64,000 bases of DNA, taken from contig NZ_AUUA01000016.1 of NCBI RefSeq assembly GCF_000439085.1, forward strand, positions 1 through 64,000. Reading direction: 5' to 3'. Position 1 is the stretch's first letter. The number at the start of each line of letters is the position of its first letter. The translations under genes were made by a program, and so were the position numbers. The notes beneath the pieces are model-generated. The model was not told the DNA's origin. It worked only from the letters and a program-made list of their open reading frames with translations, and made no database searches. Shown piece after piece: positions 1 through 8,683 of this stretch. Source of the stretch: Leminorella grimontii ATCC 33999 = DSM 5078 (GTDB lineage Bacteria; Pseudomonadota; Gammaproteobacteria; Enterobacterales; Enterobacteriaceae).

Positions 1-62
1 AAACGCCGTAGCGCCGATGGTAGTGTGGGGCTTCCCCATGCGAGAGTAGGGAACTGCCAGGC
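1..62 (+). rRNA. rrf: 5S ribosomal RNA, 3' part (cut by window start)
   Basis: The first 62 bases match the second half of enterobacterial 5S rRNA, from the conserved CGCCGTAGCGCCGATGG segment to the terminal ACTGCCAGGC. The 5' half and the rest of the rrn operon lie outside the window. It is followed by tRNA-Asp and tRNA-Trp, the usual distal tRNAs of one rrn operon (rrnC in E. coli). The mature end is placed at about 62 by analogy with the E. coli molecule. Confidence 0.95.
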
Positions 63-82
63 TTTTAATTTGAAGAAGTACG
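52..82 (+). repeat. Direct repeat copy 1 (5S tail)
   Basis: Thirty-one bases starting AACTGCCAGGC and ending AAGTACG recur at 189-219 with one mismatch. This copy overlaps the 3' end of the 5S gene. The arrangement looks like the scar of a tandem 5S duplication, or recombination between rrn spacers; that origin is inference. Confidence 0.85.
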
Positions 83-92
83 CAGATGTTTG

Positions 93-188
93 GGCAGTTC
101 GCTACTCGATAGAGAGTAGGACAAAAGGCAAGGCCTTTTGAACGTTGCGAAGCAACGGCCCGAAGGATGAACCTCGAAGAGGTTCATA
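93..188 (+). other. Hairpin-rich rrn spacer block between the repeated 5S tails
   Basis: Four short hairpins stand in a row: 102-107/114-119, 122-129/133-140, 143-148/152-157 and 167-175/179-187, the last two with GAA loops and 6- and 9-bp perfect stems. In addition, 93-107 is an inverted copy of 44-58 inside the 5S gene (14 of 15 pairs), so the 5S 3' strand could pair with the spacer. A role in RNA processing or folding is inference. No ORF is supported here. Confidence 0.7.
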
Positions 189-219
189 AACTGCCAGGCT
201 TTTAATTTAAAGAAGTACG
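189..219 (+). repeat. Direct repeat copy 2 (5S tail)
   Basis: Second copy of the 31-base 5S-tail repeat, one mismatch from 52-82. No further 5S sequence precedes it, so only the tail is duplicated. Confidence 0.85.
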
Positions 220-260
220 AGAAGTAAGCCAGAGCGCTTCTGGTGAGATAAAAATTCGGT

Positions 261-337
261 GGAGCGGTAGTTCAGTTGGTTAGAATACCTGCCTGTCACG
301 CAGGGGGTCGCGGGTTCGAGTCCCGTCCGTTCCGCCA
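261..337 (+). tRNA. aspT: tRNA-Asp (GTC)
   Basis: A 77-base cloverleaf starting GGAGCGG and ending CCGTTCCGCCA with encoded CCA. The anticodon loop reads CTGTCAC, giving GTC, and the T arm GGTTCGAGTCC is intact. It follows 5S rRNA and is probably co-transcribed with the rrn operon. Confidence 0.97.
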
Positions 338-345
338 CTTATTCT

Positions 346-421
346 AGGGGCGTAGTTCAATTGGTAGAGCACCGGTCTCCAAAACCGGGTGTTGGGAGTT
401 CGAGTCTCTCCGCCCCTGCCA
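346..421 (+). tRNA. trpT: tRNA-Trp (CCA)
   Basis: A 76-base tRNA starting AGGGGCG and ending CGCCCCTGCCA. The anticodon loop CTCCAAA gives CCA. It lies 8 bases after tRNA-Asp and is the last gene of the rrn transcript before a strong terminator. Confidence 0.97.
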
Positions 422-432
422 TAGATAGAGAG

Positions 433-467
433 AATAACCCTTTGCTTTGCAAAGGGTTATTTTTTTG
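433..467 (+). terminator. Intrinsic terminator of the rrn-tRNA transcript
   Basis: A 13-bp perfect stem (433-445 with 449-461), loop TTT, followed by a run of T. It closes the rrn operon just before the convergent hdfR gene. Confidence 0.92.
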
Positions 468-482
468 TCTTTAGAAAATGGC

Positions 483-1313
483 CTATTCATATTCGGCTAA
501 TAATGGCCTATCGATCAGATCTCGAATAAGGGACTCGCGTTCTCCGCTTTGTAACCATATTGCGTATATCGGTAGGTTTATATTGGGAAGTGAAGATACA
601 ACCTTTATTCCTGAGTGCTTCTTTTGCCAATGCGTGGGGAGATAGGCGCAGCCTCCGGTGTTTTTTAGCAGCTGTAAAGCCATTATGGCCGACGAGGTTG
701 AAAGTACGGCCTCGTCATATTCATCTCCAATATCTTCCCTTTGAGAAAACTCTGGGCTCCATTCTATATCAATATAACACTTTCTTTTTTCATTGATTTT
801 TTTATCAAATGAAAATGCTGTTAATGACATTTCTCCTATCTTTTGGCTTGTCATTTCATCCATCTTTGACGGCGTTGTTGCGATAAGAAGATCCAGATTT
901 CGTTCATGCAGCTGAGGGGCAAGAAGACTTCGTGATCCCATGCGGGCATTAATGTGTAAGTTTTTATTTTGCAAATAGAGAGGCTCTATCCAGTCCGTTA
1001 AGCAAGATTCCCATACTGCCGGAATTGCGCCAATGATGAGTTCATTATCCTTATGCTCACCTTTTAGCACAGCACCTTTAGCCTGCAGCCAGAGAGAAAG
1101 CATATTCTCTGCATAGGAGATTAGCTGTTCGCCGGCGTGAGTTAAGCGGATATTATTGCGATGGCGGCTAAACAGATTTACACCCAGCTGGCTTTCTAAC
1201 TGACGGATACGGAAGCTTACCGCTGACTGAGTAAGGTAGAGTGATTCTGCTGCTCGGCCAAAGTGCCGAGTCTTACTTACCTCTAGAAAAGTCTTTAATA
1301 AATCGATATCCAT
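483..1313 (-). CDS. hdfR: LysR-family regulator HdfR
   Basis: A 276-residue LysR-type transcription factor; E. coli HdfR (279 aa) represses flhDC, the flagellar master operon. The N-terminal winged helix-turn-helix spans about residues 1-60, with the recognition region near 20-40 (RAAESLYLTQSAVSFRIRQL) almost identical to the E. coli protein. The rest is the effector-binding domain, which is more diverged. It is divergent from maoP, exactly as in E. coli. A palindrome at 1331-1345, 18 bases before the start codon, could be its own operator. Confidence 0.92.
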   Translation of the reverse strand: MDIDLLKTFLEVSKTRHFGRAAESLYLTQSAVSFRIRQLESQLGVNLFSRHRNNIRLTHAGEQLISYAENMLSLWLQAKGAVLKGEHKDNELIIGAIPAVWESCLTDWIEPLYLQNKNLHINARMGSRSLLAPQLHERNLDLLIATTPSKMDEMTSQKIGEMSLTAFSFDKKINEKRKCYIDIEWSPEFSQREDIGDEYDEAVLSTSSAIMALQLLKNTGGCAYLPTHWQKKHSGIKVVSSLPNINLPIYAIWLQSGERESLIRDLIDRPLLAEYE

Positions 1314-1330
1314 TTAACCTCCAAAAAATT

Positions 1331-1345
1331 TAATCGTTACGATTA
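1331..1345. promoter_or_regulatory. Candidate HdfR operator (15-base dyad)
   Basis: TAATCGTTACGATTA is a perfect inverted repeat around a central base, in the hdfR-maoP intergenic region and close to the hdfR start. LysR-type regulators typically bind such dyads and repress their own genes. Assignment to HdfR is inference from position and symmetry. Confidence 0.4.
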
Positions 1346-1429
1346 TAATTTTTTGTTTTACAGCGTGGCAAGCCTCACTAATACTCCGCGCCATAACGGC
1401 ATTAATTTAGATACTTAGGAGTATGTCAG

Positions 1430-1768
1430 ATGGCGGAAAGCTTCTCTACGACGCATCGTTTTTTTGACAATAAAAACTACCCGCGCGGTTTTTCCCGCCA
1501 CGGAGATTTTACCATTAAGGAAGCTCAGATCCTGGAGCGTCAGGGACACGCCTTTAATGATCTTGATTCAGGCAAACGTGAGCCGACGACAGAAGAAGAA
1601 AAGCTGTTTGTCGCCGTTTGTCGCGGTGAACGCGAACCTCAAACAGAATCCGAAAAGATTTGGTCTAAATATATTACCCGAATTCGTCGTCCTAAACGTT
1701 TCCATACGCTGTCTGGTGGGAAACCTCAGGTAGATAGTATGGAAGACTTTAGCGACGCGGACGAGTAA
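1430..1768 (+). CDS. maoP: Macrodomain Ori protein MaoP
   Basis: 112 residues, collinear with E. coli MaoP (formerly YifE). MaoP acts with its nearby cis site maoS to constrain the Ori macrodomain of the chromosome. The N terminus ([20 protein letters not shown]) and the segment [16 protein letters not shown] are nearly invariant in the family. The protein has no signal peptide or membrane segment and ends in an acidic tail. The start is preceded by TAGGAG at good distance. MaoP is found in Dam-methylating Enterobacterales and relatives, which fits the inferred host group. Confidence 0.95.
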   Translation: MAESFSTTHRFFDNKNYPRGFSRHGDFTIKEAQILERQGHAFNDLDSGKREPTTEEEKLFVAVCRGEREPQTESEKIWSKYITRIRRPKRFHTLSGGKPQVDSMEDFSDADE

Positions 1769-1772
1769 TTAG

Positions 1773-1797
1773 ACGGGGCTTTAGCCCCGTTTCTTTT
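1773..1797 (+). terminator. Terminator between maoP and comM
   Basis: A 7-bp stem ACGGGGC/GCCCCGT with loop TTTA followed by TTCTTTT. It lies between convergent maoP and comM and may serve both. Confidence 0.85.
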
Positions 1798-1807
1798 ATA
1801 CAACCTA

Positions 1808-3331
1808 TCAAATCGCTTTATACAGCTGGAGTAGAAGCCTATCCATGCTTCTGTAGCTTAAGGCTTCTGCTATATGCTCTCTTTTTATACTCTCACTCTC
1901 TGCTAAATCCGCGATAGTCCGAGAGACCTTTAAAATACGGTGCCACCCTCGAACCGACAGCCCCAGCTTTGTCAGCGCCTGTTCAAGAAACAGCGCAAGC
2001 TCTTGCTCCAGCGTACAAAAAATTTCTACCTCCTTGCTGTTTAGATGCGCATTTATTTTGTAACCTCGCCGTATTTGCCGTTCTCTGGCCTTGAATACCC
2101 TCTTTCGTACTTCATCACTGGACTCACCCTTGGCTCTGTTTTGACTTAATACGCCCTGCGGCAGCAGCGGGACCTCTATTGATAAGTCAAAACGGTCAAG
2201 GAAGGGGCCGGACAGGCGATTCAGATATCGCATAACCTGCTGAGGATTAGAGCGGCTCTGTATTCCCTGATAGTGCCCTGTGGGGCTGGGGTTCATTGCG
2301 GCTATCAGCTGAACGCGGGCGGGAAAAACGATCTTTGCGTTTGCTCGCGAAATAATGATTTCTCCAGATTCTAACGGCTCTCTCAGAGCGTCTAATACTT
2401 TCCTTTCAAATTCAGGTAGTTCATCGAGAAACAGTACTCCGTTGTGGGCCAGCGATATTTCACCGGGTCGAGGAGTGCTCCCTCCTCCTACGAGCGCCGC
2501 CATGGAAGCATTGTGATGAGGGGCCCTAAAAGGCCGTTTACGCCAGTTTTTGGCGTTCTGAGGTGTGTGAGCCAGACTGCCTATTGCTGCGCTCTCTAGG
2601 GCCTCCCTATCGCTTAATGGAGGAAGCAGCGCGTTCAGGCGCGTTGCCAGCATCGTCTTTCCTGTTCCCGGCGGGCCTAGCAGTAAAAGATTGTGGCCAC
2701 CCGCTGCGGCGATTTCCAACGCTCTTTTAGCCTGCTCTTGGCCGATGATATCTTGAAGGTCGGGTAATGCATCGGTCGTTTCGGGAATGGGCTCTCCTGC
2801 AGGCGGAGAGAGCGCACTGGCGTCCCCGGCAAGGTAGCTGCAAACGTCGATGAGAGCGCCTGCCGTTAGGTGGTTTCCATGTTCAATTAGCGCCACTTCG
2901 GTTGAGTTTTCCAGTGAAAGGATCAGCGCCCTGCCTTCATCAGCCGCCGCCAGCGCCGCCGGTATGGCGCCGTTTACTCGCTTTATTTCGCCGGATAACG
3001 CCAGTTCGCCTAAAAATTCAAAGCGTTCTAACAGAGTGGGAGATATTTGCTCAGACGCAGCCAGAATGGCTAAAGCAATCGGAAGATCGAACCGGCCTCC
3101 TTCTTTAGGCAGATCCGCAGGCGCAAGATTTACGGTAATTTTCTTTGGTGGAAAGGCGAAGCCACTGTTTATCAGCGCGCTTCTTACTCGATCTTTGGCC
3201 TCTTTAACCGTCGTTTCCGGTAAGCCGACGAGCGTAAACATCGGCATACCGTTGCTGATATGAACTTCAACGCTGACCTGAGGAGCATGAATGCCGATGG
3301 ACGCTCGGGTATAGACAATAGCTAATGACAT
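1808..3331 (-). CDS. comM: ComM/YifB AAA+ ATPase (Mg-chelatase-like)
   Basis: 507 residues. The family includes ComM of Vibrio and Haemophilus, a hexameric helicase that promotes branch migration during natural transformation. The N-terminal ChlI-like domain (about 20-140) precedes an AAA+ core with Walker A GPPGTGKT at 219-226 and Walker B VLFLDE at 299-304. A C-terminal Mg-chelatase domain ends with a segment including VRGWHRILKVSRTIADL. The gene is upstream of and divergent from ilvL, as in E. coli, where it is named yifB. Its role in a species without known competence is uncertain. Confidence 0.95.
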   Translation of the reverse strand: MSLAIVYTRASIGIHAPQVSVEVHISNGMPMFTLVGLPETTVKEAKDRVRSALINSGFAFPPKKITVNLAPADLPKEGGRFDLPIALAILAASEQISPTLLERFEFLGELALSGEIKRVNGAIPAALAAADEGRALILSLENSTEVALIEHGNHLTAGALIDVCSYLAGDASALSPPAGEPIPETTDALPDLQDIIGQEQAKRALEIAAAGGHNLLLLGPPGTGKTMLATRLNALLPPLSDREALESAAIGSLAHTPQNAKNWRKRPFRAPHHNASMAALVGGGSTPRPGEISLAHNGVLFLDELPEFERKVLDALREPLESGEIIISRANAKIVFPARVQLIAAMNPSPTGHYQGIQSRSNPQQVMRYLNRLSGPFLDRFDLSIEVPLLPQGVLSQNRAKGESSDEVRKRVFKARERQIRRGYKINAHLNSKEVEIFCTLEQELALFLEQALTKLGLSVRGWHRILKVSRTIADLAESESIKREHIAEALSYRSMDRLLLQLYKAI

Positions 3332-3658
3332 AGGGATTATCCGTTCTGATTTTCAGATTATCCTGTCAGAGCTTTCGCTTTTTCCTAGATTATTTTTTTG
3401 ACTAATTTTATATTTTTAGGGATACATTCCAAAAATTGGTGATTACATCGTCAAATACCAGTCTTTTATTGTGCGACTTTTCGCATAAAAAATATTATGG
3501 GACCATTTTTTATTGTTAATTTATTGAAAAATAAAAATATTAATCGAATTTTTTGATGGTAAGTAAAAATGAAAATAAAAAAATGGGTTGTAACTCGATT
3601 TAAAACTGTGATAACTCTGTATGCATTCCTTCGATAGATGAAGAGCCGTATTGAAAAA
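3332..3658 (+). promoter_or_regulatory. ilv operon upstream region with candidate promoter
   Basis: AT-rich, gene-free region between divergent comM and ilvL. A candidate promoter has a -35 TTGTAA at 3588-3593, a 17-base spacer and ATAACT at 3611-3616, placing the start near 3623, just before the leader peptide. In E. coli this region carries the ilvGMEDA promoter and an IHF-bound activating sequence; its AT-richness is consistent but I did not find a convincing IHF consensus. No protein-coding ORF is supported. Confidence 0.5.
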
Positions 3659-3757
3659 ATGAAGTCCATAAGCCAAGTGATTAGCCTCATTATTATTAGC
3701 GTGGTGGTGATTATTCTCCCACCGTGCGGGGCATCGCTTGGACGAAGAAAGACCTGA
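3659..3757 (+). CDS. ilvL: ilvGMEDA leader peptide IlvL
   Basis: A 32-residue leader peptide. The core includes SLIIISVVVIILPPCGASLG, rich in Ile (7), Val (4) and Leu (3), and matches the E. coli leader in its C-terminal half. Ribosome stalling at these codons when charged tRNA-Ile, -Val or -Leu is scarce prevents formation of the downstream terminator. A second ATG in the same frame at 3638 would add seven residues; 3659 is preferred because it gives the usual length. Neither start has a strong ribosome binding site. Confidence 0.9.
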   Translation: MKSISQVISLIIISVVVIILPPCGASLGRRKT

Positions 3758-3777
3758 TAAGAGGTCAGAAATTCAAG

Positions 3778-3810
3778 AACCCCCGCACTGAAAAAGGCGG
3801 GGGTTTTTTT
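3778..3810 (+). terminator. ilv attenuator
   Basis: A 9-bp GC-rich stem (AACCCCCGC at 3778-3786 with GCGGGGGTT at 3797-3805) followed by seven or more T. It lies between ilvL and ilvG. Together with the leader peptide it forms the classical multivalent Ile/Val/Leu attenuator. Confidence 0.93.
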
Positions 3811-3901
3811 ATGCCCAATAAAAACAAATAGCGTCATTGGCGCAGAAATAAGCAAACAAAACGACATAAAACACATCAAGCAAGAGTATGGGGTAAGAAT
3901 G

Positions 3902-5551
3902 ATGAATGGGGCGCAGTGGGTAGTACAAACATTACGTGAACAGGGCGTTGATACCGTTTTTGGCTATCCTGGCGGCGCCATCATGCCGGTTTACGATGCG
4001 CTATATGACGGAGGGGTTGAGCATCTGCTGTGTCGTAATGAACAGGGGGCCGCAATCGCAGCGTTAGGCTATGCGCGCGCAACGGGGAAAGTCGGCGTAT
4101 GTATTGCTACCTCTGGCCCTGGGGCGACCAATCTGATTACCGGACTGGCCGATGCGCTTTTAGATTCTGTTCCCGTTGTTGCTATTACCGGCCAAGTGGC
4201 TTCATCACTTATTGGTACAGACGCCTTTCAGGAGGTTGACGTACTGGGGCTGTCTCTCGCCTGTACCAAGCACAGCTATCTGGTAGAGTCGCTGGAGGAG
4301 CTGCCCTCCGTTATCGCACAAGCGTTTGAAATTGCCCGCAGCGGTCGCCCCGGCCCGGTTCTTATCGATATTCCCAAAGATATTCAACTTGCCGAAGGCG
4401 AGCACCTTAAGCCTTCGTTGATGTCCGTCGAGGATATGCCGGAGCCTACGGCTGAAGACCTTCAGGCTGCGTACGGCATGTTATCGGCGTCCAGTAAGCC
4501 GATGTTGTACGTTGGCGGCGGCGTTGGGATGGCCGACGCCGTTGACTCGCTTCGCCGTTTTATTGAAACGACGGGCATGCCGAGCGTTTCTACTTTGAAA
4601 GGGCTGGGTGCCTGCGATGCAGACGACCCTTGCTATCTGGGATTGCTGGGGATGCACGGTTCCAAAGCCAGTAATTTGGCGGTTCAAGAGTGCGACCTGC
4701 TGGTTGCGATTGGCGTTCGCTTTGACGATCGGGTTACAGGCCGCCTGAACGCGTTTGCTCCTCATGCCAAGGTTATCCATATGGATATCGATCAGGCCGA
4801 AATGGGGAAATTGCGCACGCCGCACGTTGCGCTACGCGGTGACTTAAACCAGATGCTGCCGCAGTTGCAGCAATCGATGGCGATAGCTGAGTGGCGCAAT
4901 AAGGTTACCGCAATGAAAGCCGAATACGCCGCTCGCTACGATCACCCAGGTCAACCCATCTATGCTCCTCTCCTGTTAAAACAGCTCTCAGAAAGAAAAC
5001 CCGAAAATGCCGTTGTGACGACCGACGTCGGTCAACATCAGATGTGGAGCGCGCAGCACATGTCTTTTAGTCGTCCTGAAAACTTTATTACTTCCAGCGG
5101 GCTTGGAACGATGGGATTTGGCATTCCCGCTGCCGTTGGCGCACAAATGGCTCGGCCTGACGATATGGTTATCTGCGTGTCGGGAGACGGCTCATTTATG
5201 ATGAACGTACAGGAGCTTGGCACCATTAAGCGCAAGCGTCTGCCGATAAAAATCGTGCTTATCGATAACCAGCGCCTGGGAATGGTGCGCCAGTGGCAGC
5301 AGCTGTTTTTTGACGCGCGCTACAGTGAAACCAACCTGTCGGATAATCCCGACTTTTTGGTGCTGGCCAGCGCCTTTGGCATCCCCGGGCAGAGTATTTC
5401 CCGTAAGGATCAGGTAGATGAGGCATTAAATGCCTTGTTTACAAGCGATGGCCCCTATCTGCTTCACGTCTCTATTGATGAATTGGAAAACGTTTGGCCT
5501 CTGGTTCCGCCGGGCGCCGGTAATGAAACCATGCTGGAGAAAGTATCATGA
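3902..5551 (+). CDS. ilvG: Acetolactate synthase II large subunit
   Basis: The catalytic subunit of acetohydroxyacid synthase II condenses pyruvate with pyruvate or 2-ketobutyrate in valine and isoleucine synthesis. Of two adjacent ATG codons (3899, 3902) the second gives the conserved MNGAQWVV start and 549 residues. The catalytic glutamate is E47 in the NEQGAA segment. The thiamine-diphosphate motif GDGSFMMN lies near residue 430, followed by [13 protein letters not shown]. The reading frame is intact, unlike E. coli K-12, where a frameshift kills ilvG. It overlaps ilvM by four bases. Confidence 0.96.
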   Translation: MNGAQWVVQTLREQGVDTVFGYPGGAIMPVYDALYDGGVEHLLCRNEQGAAIAALGYARATGKVGVCIATSGPGATNLITGLADALLDSVPVVAITGQVASSLIGTDAFQEVDVLGLSLACTKHSYLVESLEELPSVIAQAFEIARSGRPGPVLIDIPKDIQLAEGEHLKPSLMSVEDMPEPTAEDLQAAYGMLSASSKPMLYVGGGVGMADAVDSLRRFIETTGMPSVSTLKGLGACDADDPCYLGLLGMHGSKASNLAVQECDLLVAIGVRFDDRVTGRLNAFAPHAKVIHMDIDQAEMGKLRTPHVALRGDLNQMLPQLQQSMAIAEWRNKVTAMKAEYAARYDHPGQPIYAPLLLKQLSERKPENAVVTTDVGQHQMWSAQHMSFSRPENFITSSGLGTMGFGIPAAVGAQMARPDDMVICVSGDGSFMMNVQELGTIKRKRLPIKIVLIDNQRLGMVRQWQQLFFDARYSETNLSDNPDFLVLASAFGIPGQSISRKDQVDEALNALFTSDGPYLLHVSIDELENVWPLVPPGAGNETMLEKVS

Positions 5552-5805
5552 CAGAACACCAATTATTTATTCAAACTCGCTTTCGTTCAGAAGTCTTGGA
5601 GCGCCTGCTGCGCGTCGTCCGCCACCGCGGATTTCAGGTGTGCAAAATGAATATGAATCAAACGGCCAATGGAGATAACATAAGCATTCACTTGACCGTT
5701 TCTAGTGAAAGACCGGTGAATTTATTGTCTTCTCAGTTACGTAAACTTGTGGATGTCAACAGCGTTGAAATCCTCACTCAAGCATCACAACAAATACGCG
5801 CCTAG
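5548..5805 (+). CDS. ilvM: Acetolactate synthase II small subunit
   Basis: An 85-residue regulatory subunit with an ACT-like fold that activates IlvG. The start ATG overlaps the ilvG stop (ATGA), suggesting translational coupling. Length and position match E. coli IlvM (87 aa), and ilvE follows after 22 bases. Confidence 0.93.
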   Translation: MTEHQLFIQTRFRSEVLERLLRVVRHRGFQVCKMNMNQTANGDNISIHLTVSSERPVNLLSSQLRKLVDVNSVEILTQASQQIRA

Positions 5806-5827
5806 CGCGACAAGGATATAGAAAGAA

Positions 5828-6757
5828 ATGAGCACAAAAAAAGCTGACTACATATGGTTTAACGGCGATATGGTTCCGTGGGCCGAAGCAAAAGTTCACG
5901 TAATGTCCCACGCCCTACACTATGGAACCTCCGTGTTTGAAGGCGTTCGCTGCTATGACACCCATAAGGGGCCGGCCGTTTTCCGTCACCGTGAGCACAT
6001 GCAGCGCCTGCACGATTCGGCAAAAATTTACCGCATGCCGGTCTCTTACTCCGTTGACGAGCTGATGGCTGCCTGTCGCGAAACCTTGCGCAAAAATAAC
6101 CTGACCAGCGCCTATATTCGTCCTTTGGTATTCATTGGCGACGTCGGCATGGGCGTTAACCCGCCTCCGGGCTATAAAACTGACGTTATTATCGCTGCTT
6201 TCCCGTGGGGAGCCTATCTGGGCGAAGAAGCGCTGGATCGCGGCATTGACGCGATGGTGTCTTCCTGGAACCGCGCCGCGCCTAATACCATACCAACAGC
6301 GGCCAAAGCCGGCGGCAACTACCTGTCTTCTCTACTGGTCGGCAGCGAAGCGCGCCGTCACGGTTATACGGAAGGTATTGCTCTGGATGTCCACGGCTAT
6401 CTGTCTGAAGGCGCCGGTGAGAACATCTTCATTGTTAAAGACGGCGTAGTGTTTACTCCGACGCTGACTTCAGCCGCTCTGCCGGGCATTACTCGCGATG
6501 CGCTTATCAAGCTGGCTAAAGATTTGGGATTGGAAATCCGTGAGCAGGTGCTTTCCCGCGAATCCCTCTATCTTGCCGATGAAGTCTTTATGACCGGCAC
6601 TGCGGCAGAAATTACGCCGGTACGCAGCGTTGACGGTATCGAGGTAGGTATCGGTCGCTGTGGTCCTATCACTAAAAAGATTCAGCAAAGCTTCTTTGGC
6701 CTGTTCAACGGCCAAACTGAAGACAAGTACGGCTGGTTGGACCTGGTAAATCAATAA
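5828..6757 (+). CDS. ilvE: Branched-chain amino acid aminotransferase
   Basis: 309 residues, the usual length of the fold-type IV PLP enzyme that makes the final transamination to Ile, Val and Leu. The PLP-binding lysine is K160 within IPTAAKAGGNYLSS. The N-terminal SHALHYGTSVFEG and C-terminal FMTGTAAEITPVRSVDG signatures are present. The start is preceded by AAGGATATAGAAAG at good spacing. It is third in ilvGMEDA. Confidence 0.97.
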   Translation: MSTKKADYIWFNGDMVPWAEAKVHVMSHALHYGTSVFEGVRCYDTHKGPAVFRHREHMQRLHDSAKIYRMPVSYSVDELMAACRETLRKNNLTSAYIRPLVFIGDVGMGVNPPPGYKTDVIIAAFPWGAYLGEEALDRGIDAMVSSWNRAAPNTIPTAAKAGGNYLSSLLVGSEARRHGYTEGIALDVHGYLSEGAGENIFIVKDGVVFTPTLTSAALPGITRDALIKLAKDLGLEIREQVLSRESLYLADEVFMTGTAAEITPVRSVDGIEVGIGRCGPITKKIQQSFFGLFNGQTEDKYGWLDLVNQ

Positions 6758-6784
6758 AATAGCGTTAGCAAACATAATGAAACG

Positions 6785-6805
6785 CGGGCGGAGGCTCTCC
6801 GCCCG
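6785..6805 (+). other. Intercistronic hairpin between ilvE and ilvD
   Basis: An 8-bp GC-rich stem (CGGGCGGA with TCCGCCCG) and a 5-base loop in the 75-base ilvE-ilvD gap. There is no T run, so it is more likely an mRNA-stabilising or processing structure than a terminator. Confidence 0.6.
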
Positions 6806-6832
6806 TCGATAAACAACGGGAGTGAATACAGC

Positions 6833-8683
6833 ATGCCTAAGTATCGTTCAGCGACAACCACCCACGGCCGTAACATGGCGGGAGCCCGCGCCCTATGGCG
6901 CGCAACGGGCATGACGGACGCCGATTTCGGCAAGCCTATTATTGCGGTGGTTAACTCATTTACGCAGTTCGTTCCGGGGCATGTGCATCTGCGCGATCTG
7001 GGCAAGCTGGTGGCGGATCAGATTCAGGCCGCTGGCGGTGTCGCTAAAGAGTTTAATACCATCGCCGTCGATGACGGTATCGCCATGGGGCATGGCGGCA
7101 TGCTGTACTCTCTTCCTTCCCGCGAGCTTATCGCTGACTCGGTGGAATACATGGTCAACGCCCACTGCGCTGACGCCATGGTGTGTATTTCCAACTGCGA
7201 CAAGATAACCCCAGGGATGCTGATGGCCTCTCTGCGTTTGAATATTCCTGTGATTTTCGTTTCCGGCGGCCCAATGGAGGCGGGGAAAACCAAGCTTTCC
7301 GATAAGCTGATTAAGCTGGACCTTATTGATGCCATGATCCAGGGCGCTAACCCAGACGTCAGCGATGAAGACAGCGCACAGATTGAGCGCTCAGCCTGCC
7401 CAACCTGCGGTTCCTGCTCCGGCATGTTTACCGCCAACTCGATGAACTGCCTTGCCGAAGCGCTGGGCCTGGCTTTACCGGGCAACGGCTCTCTGGTTGC
7501 CACTCACAAAGATCGCAAGCAGCTGTTCCTTAACGCGGGTAAAGAGATTGTGTCTTTGACCAAGCGCTACTATGAGCAGGATGATGCGAGCGTACTGCCA
7601 CGCTCTATTGCCAATAAGGCGGCGTTTGAGAACGCCATGACCATGGATATTGCCATGGGCGGTTCGACAAATACCGTTCTCCACCTGTTGGCCGCCGCTC
7701 AGGAAGGTGACGTTGATTTCACCATGTCTGATATCGACAGGCTTTCCCGCAAGGTGCCCCAGCTGTGTAAGGTGGCGCCAAGTACGCAAAAATATCATAT
7801 GGAAGACGTTCACCGTGCGGGCGGCGTTATCGGCATTTTGGGCGAGCTGGACCGCGCCGGGCTTTTAAACCGCAATACCCGTAACGTGATGGGGCTGAAC
7901 CTACCTGAAACGCTGGCAAAGTTTGACGTTATGCAAACGCAGGACGACGCGGTAAAAGAGTTTTATCGCGCTGGCCCAGCCGGCATTCGCACGACTGAAG
8001 CATTTTCTCAGGACTGCCGCTGGGAGTCTTTGGATACCGATCGCGCAGAAGGCTGTATTCGAAACCTTGAGCACGCCTACAGTCAGGACGGCGGCTTGGC
8101 GGTGCTGGACGGCAACCTGGCGAAGGACGGCTGTATTGTTAAAACGGCGGGCGTTGACGAAAGCATTCTGACGTTCCGCGGCCCGGCGAAGGTCTATGAG
8201 AGCCAGGAAGACGCCGTTGAGGCTATTCTTGGTAAAAAAGTGGTGCCTGGCGACGTTGTTGTTATTCGCTATGAAGGCCCGAAAGGCGGGCCGGGCATGC
8301 AGGAAATGCTGTATCCGACCTCTTTCCTGAAGTCTATGGGATTAGGCAAAGCCTGTGCGCTTATTACCGACGGACGTTTCTCCGGCGGGTCATCCGGCCT
8401 GTCTTTGGGCCACATATCTCCCGAAGCGGCGAACGGTGGCTTGATTGGTCTGGTTCAGGATGGAGATATTATCGATATCGATATTCCCAAGCGTAAGCTG
8501 GTATTGGACGTCTCTGACGCTGACCTTGAGGCTCGCCTGCAGGCGGAACTGGCTCGCGGCGACAAGGCGTGGACGCCGAAAAATCGCGATCGTCAGGTTT
8601 CTTTTGCGCTGCGCGCTTATGCAAGCCTTGCAACCAGCGCCGACAAGGGCGCGGTGCGCGATAAGAGCAAGCTGGGAGGCTGA
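6833..8683 (+). CDS. ilvD: Dihydroxy-acid dehydratase
   Basis: 616 residues, the same size as E. coli IlvD, an iron-sulfur enzyme that dehydrates dihydroxyacids to the 2-keto acid precursors of Ile and Val. Cluster-binding cysteines are visible in [12 protein letters not shown] and in [18 protein letters not shown]. The C-terminal [19 protein letters not shown] segment is typical. The gene ends in TGATG, which starts ilvA, so the two are coupled. Confidence 0.97.
   Translation: MPKYRSATTTHGRNMAGARALWRATGMTDADFGKPIIAVVNSFTQFVPGHVHLRDLGKLVADQIQAAGGVAKEFNTIAVDDGIAMGHGGMLYSLPSRELIADSVEYMVNAHCADAMVCISNCDKITPGMLMASLRLNIPVIFVSGGPMEAGKTKLSDKLIKLDLIDAMIQGANPDVSDEDSAQIERSACPTCGSCSGMFTANSMNCLAEALGLALPGNGSLVATHKDRKQLFLNAGKEIVSLTKRYYEQDDASVLPRSIANKAAFENAMTMDIAMGGSTNTVLHLLAAAQEGDVDFTMSDIDRLSRKVPQLCKVAPSTQKYHMEDVHRAGGVIGILGELDRAGLLNRNTRNVMGLNLPETLAKFDVMQTQDDAVKEFYRAGPAGIRTTEAFSQDCRWESLDTDRAEGCIRNLEHAYSQDGGLAVLDGNLAKDGCIVKTAGVDESILTFRGPAKVYESQEDAVEAILGKKVVPGDVVVIRYEGPKGGPGMQEMLYPTSFLKSMGLGKACALITDGRFSGGSSGLSLGHISPEAANGGLIGLVQDGDIIDIDIPKRKLVLDVSDADLEARLQAELARGDKAWTPKNRDRQVSFALRAYASLATSADKGAVRDKSKLGG

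Noticed and set aside
3466-3879. 137-codon minus-strand ORF across the ilv leader
   Set aside because: It is antisense to ilvL and the attenuator, which are clearly identified, and has low-complexity composition from AT-rich DNA.
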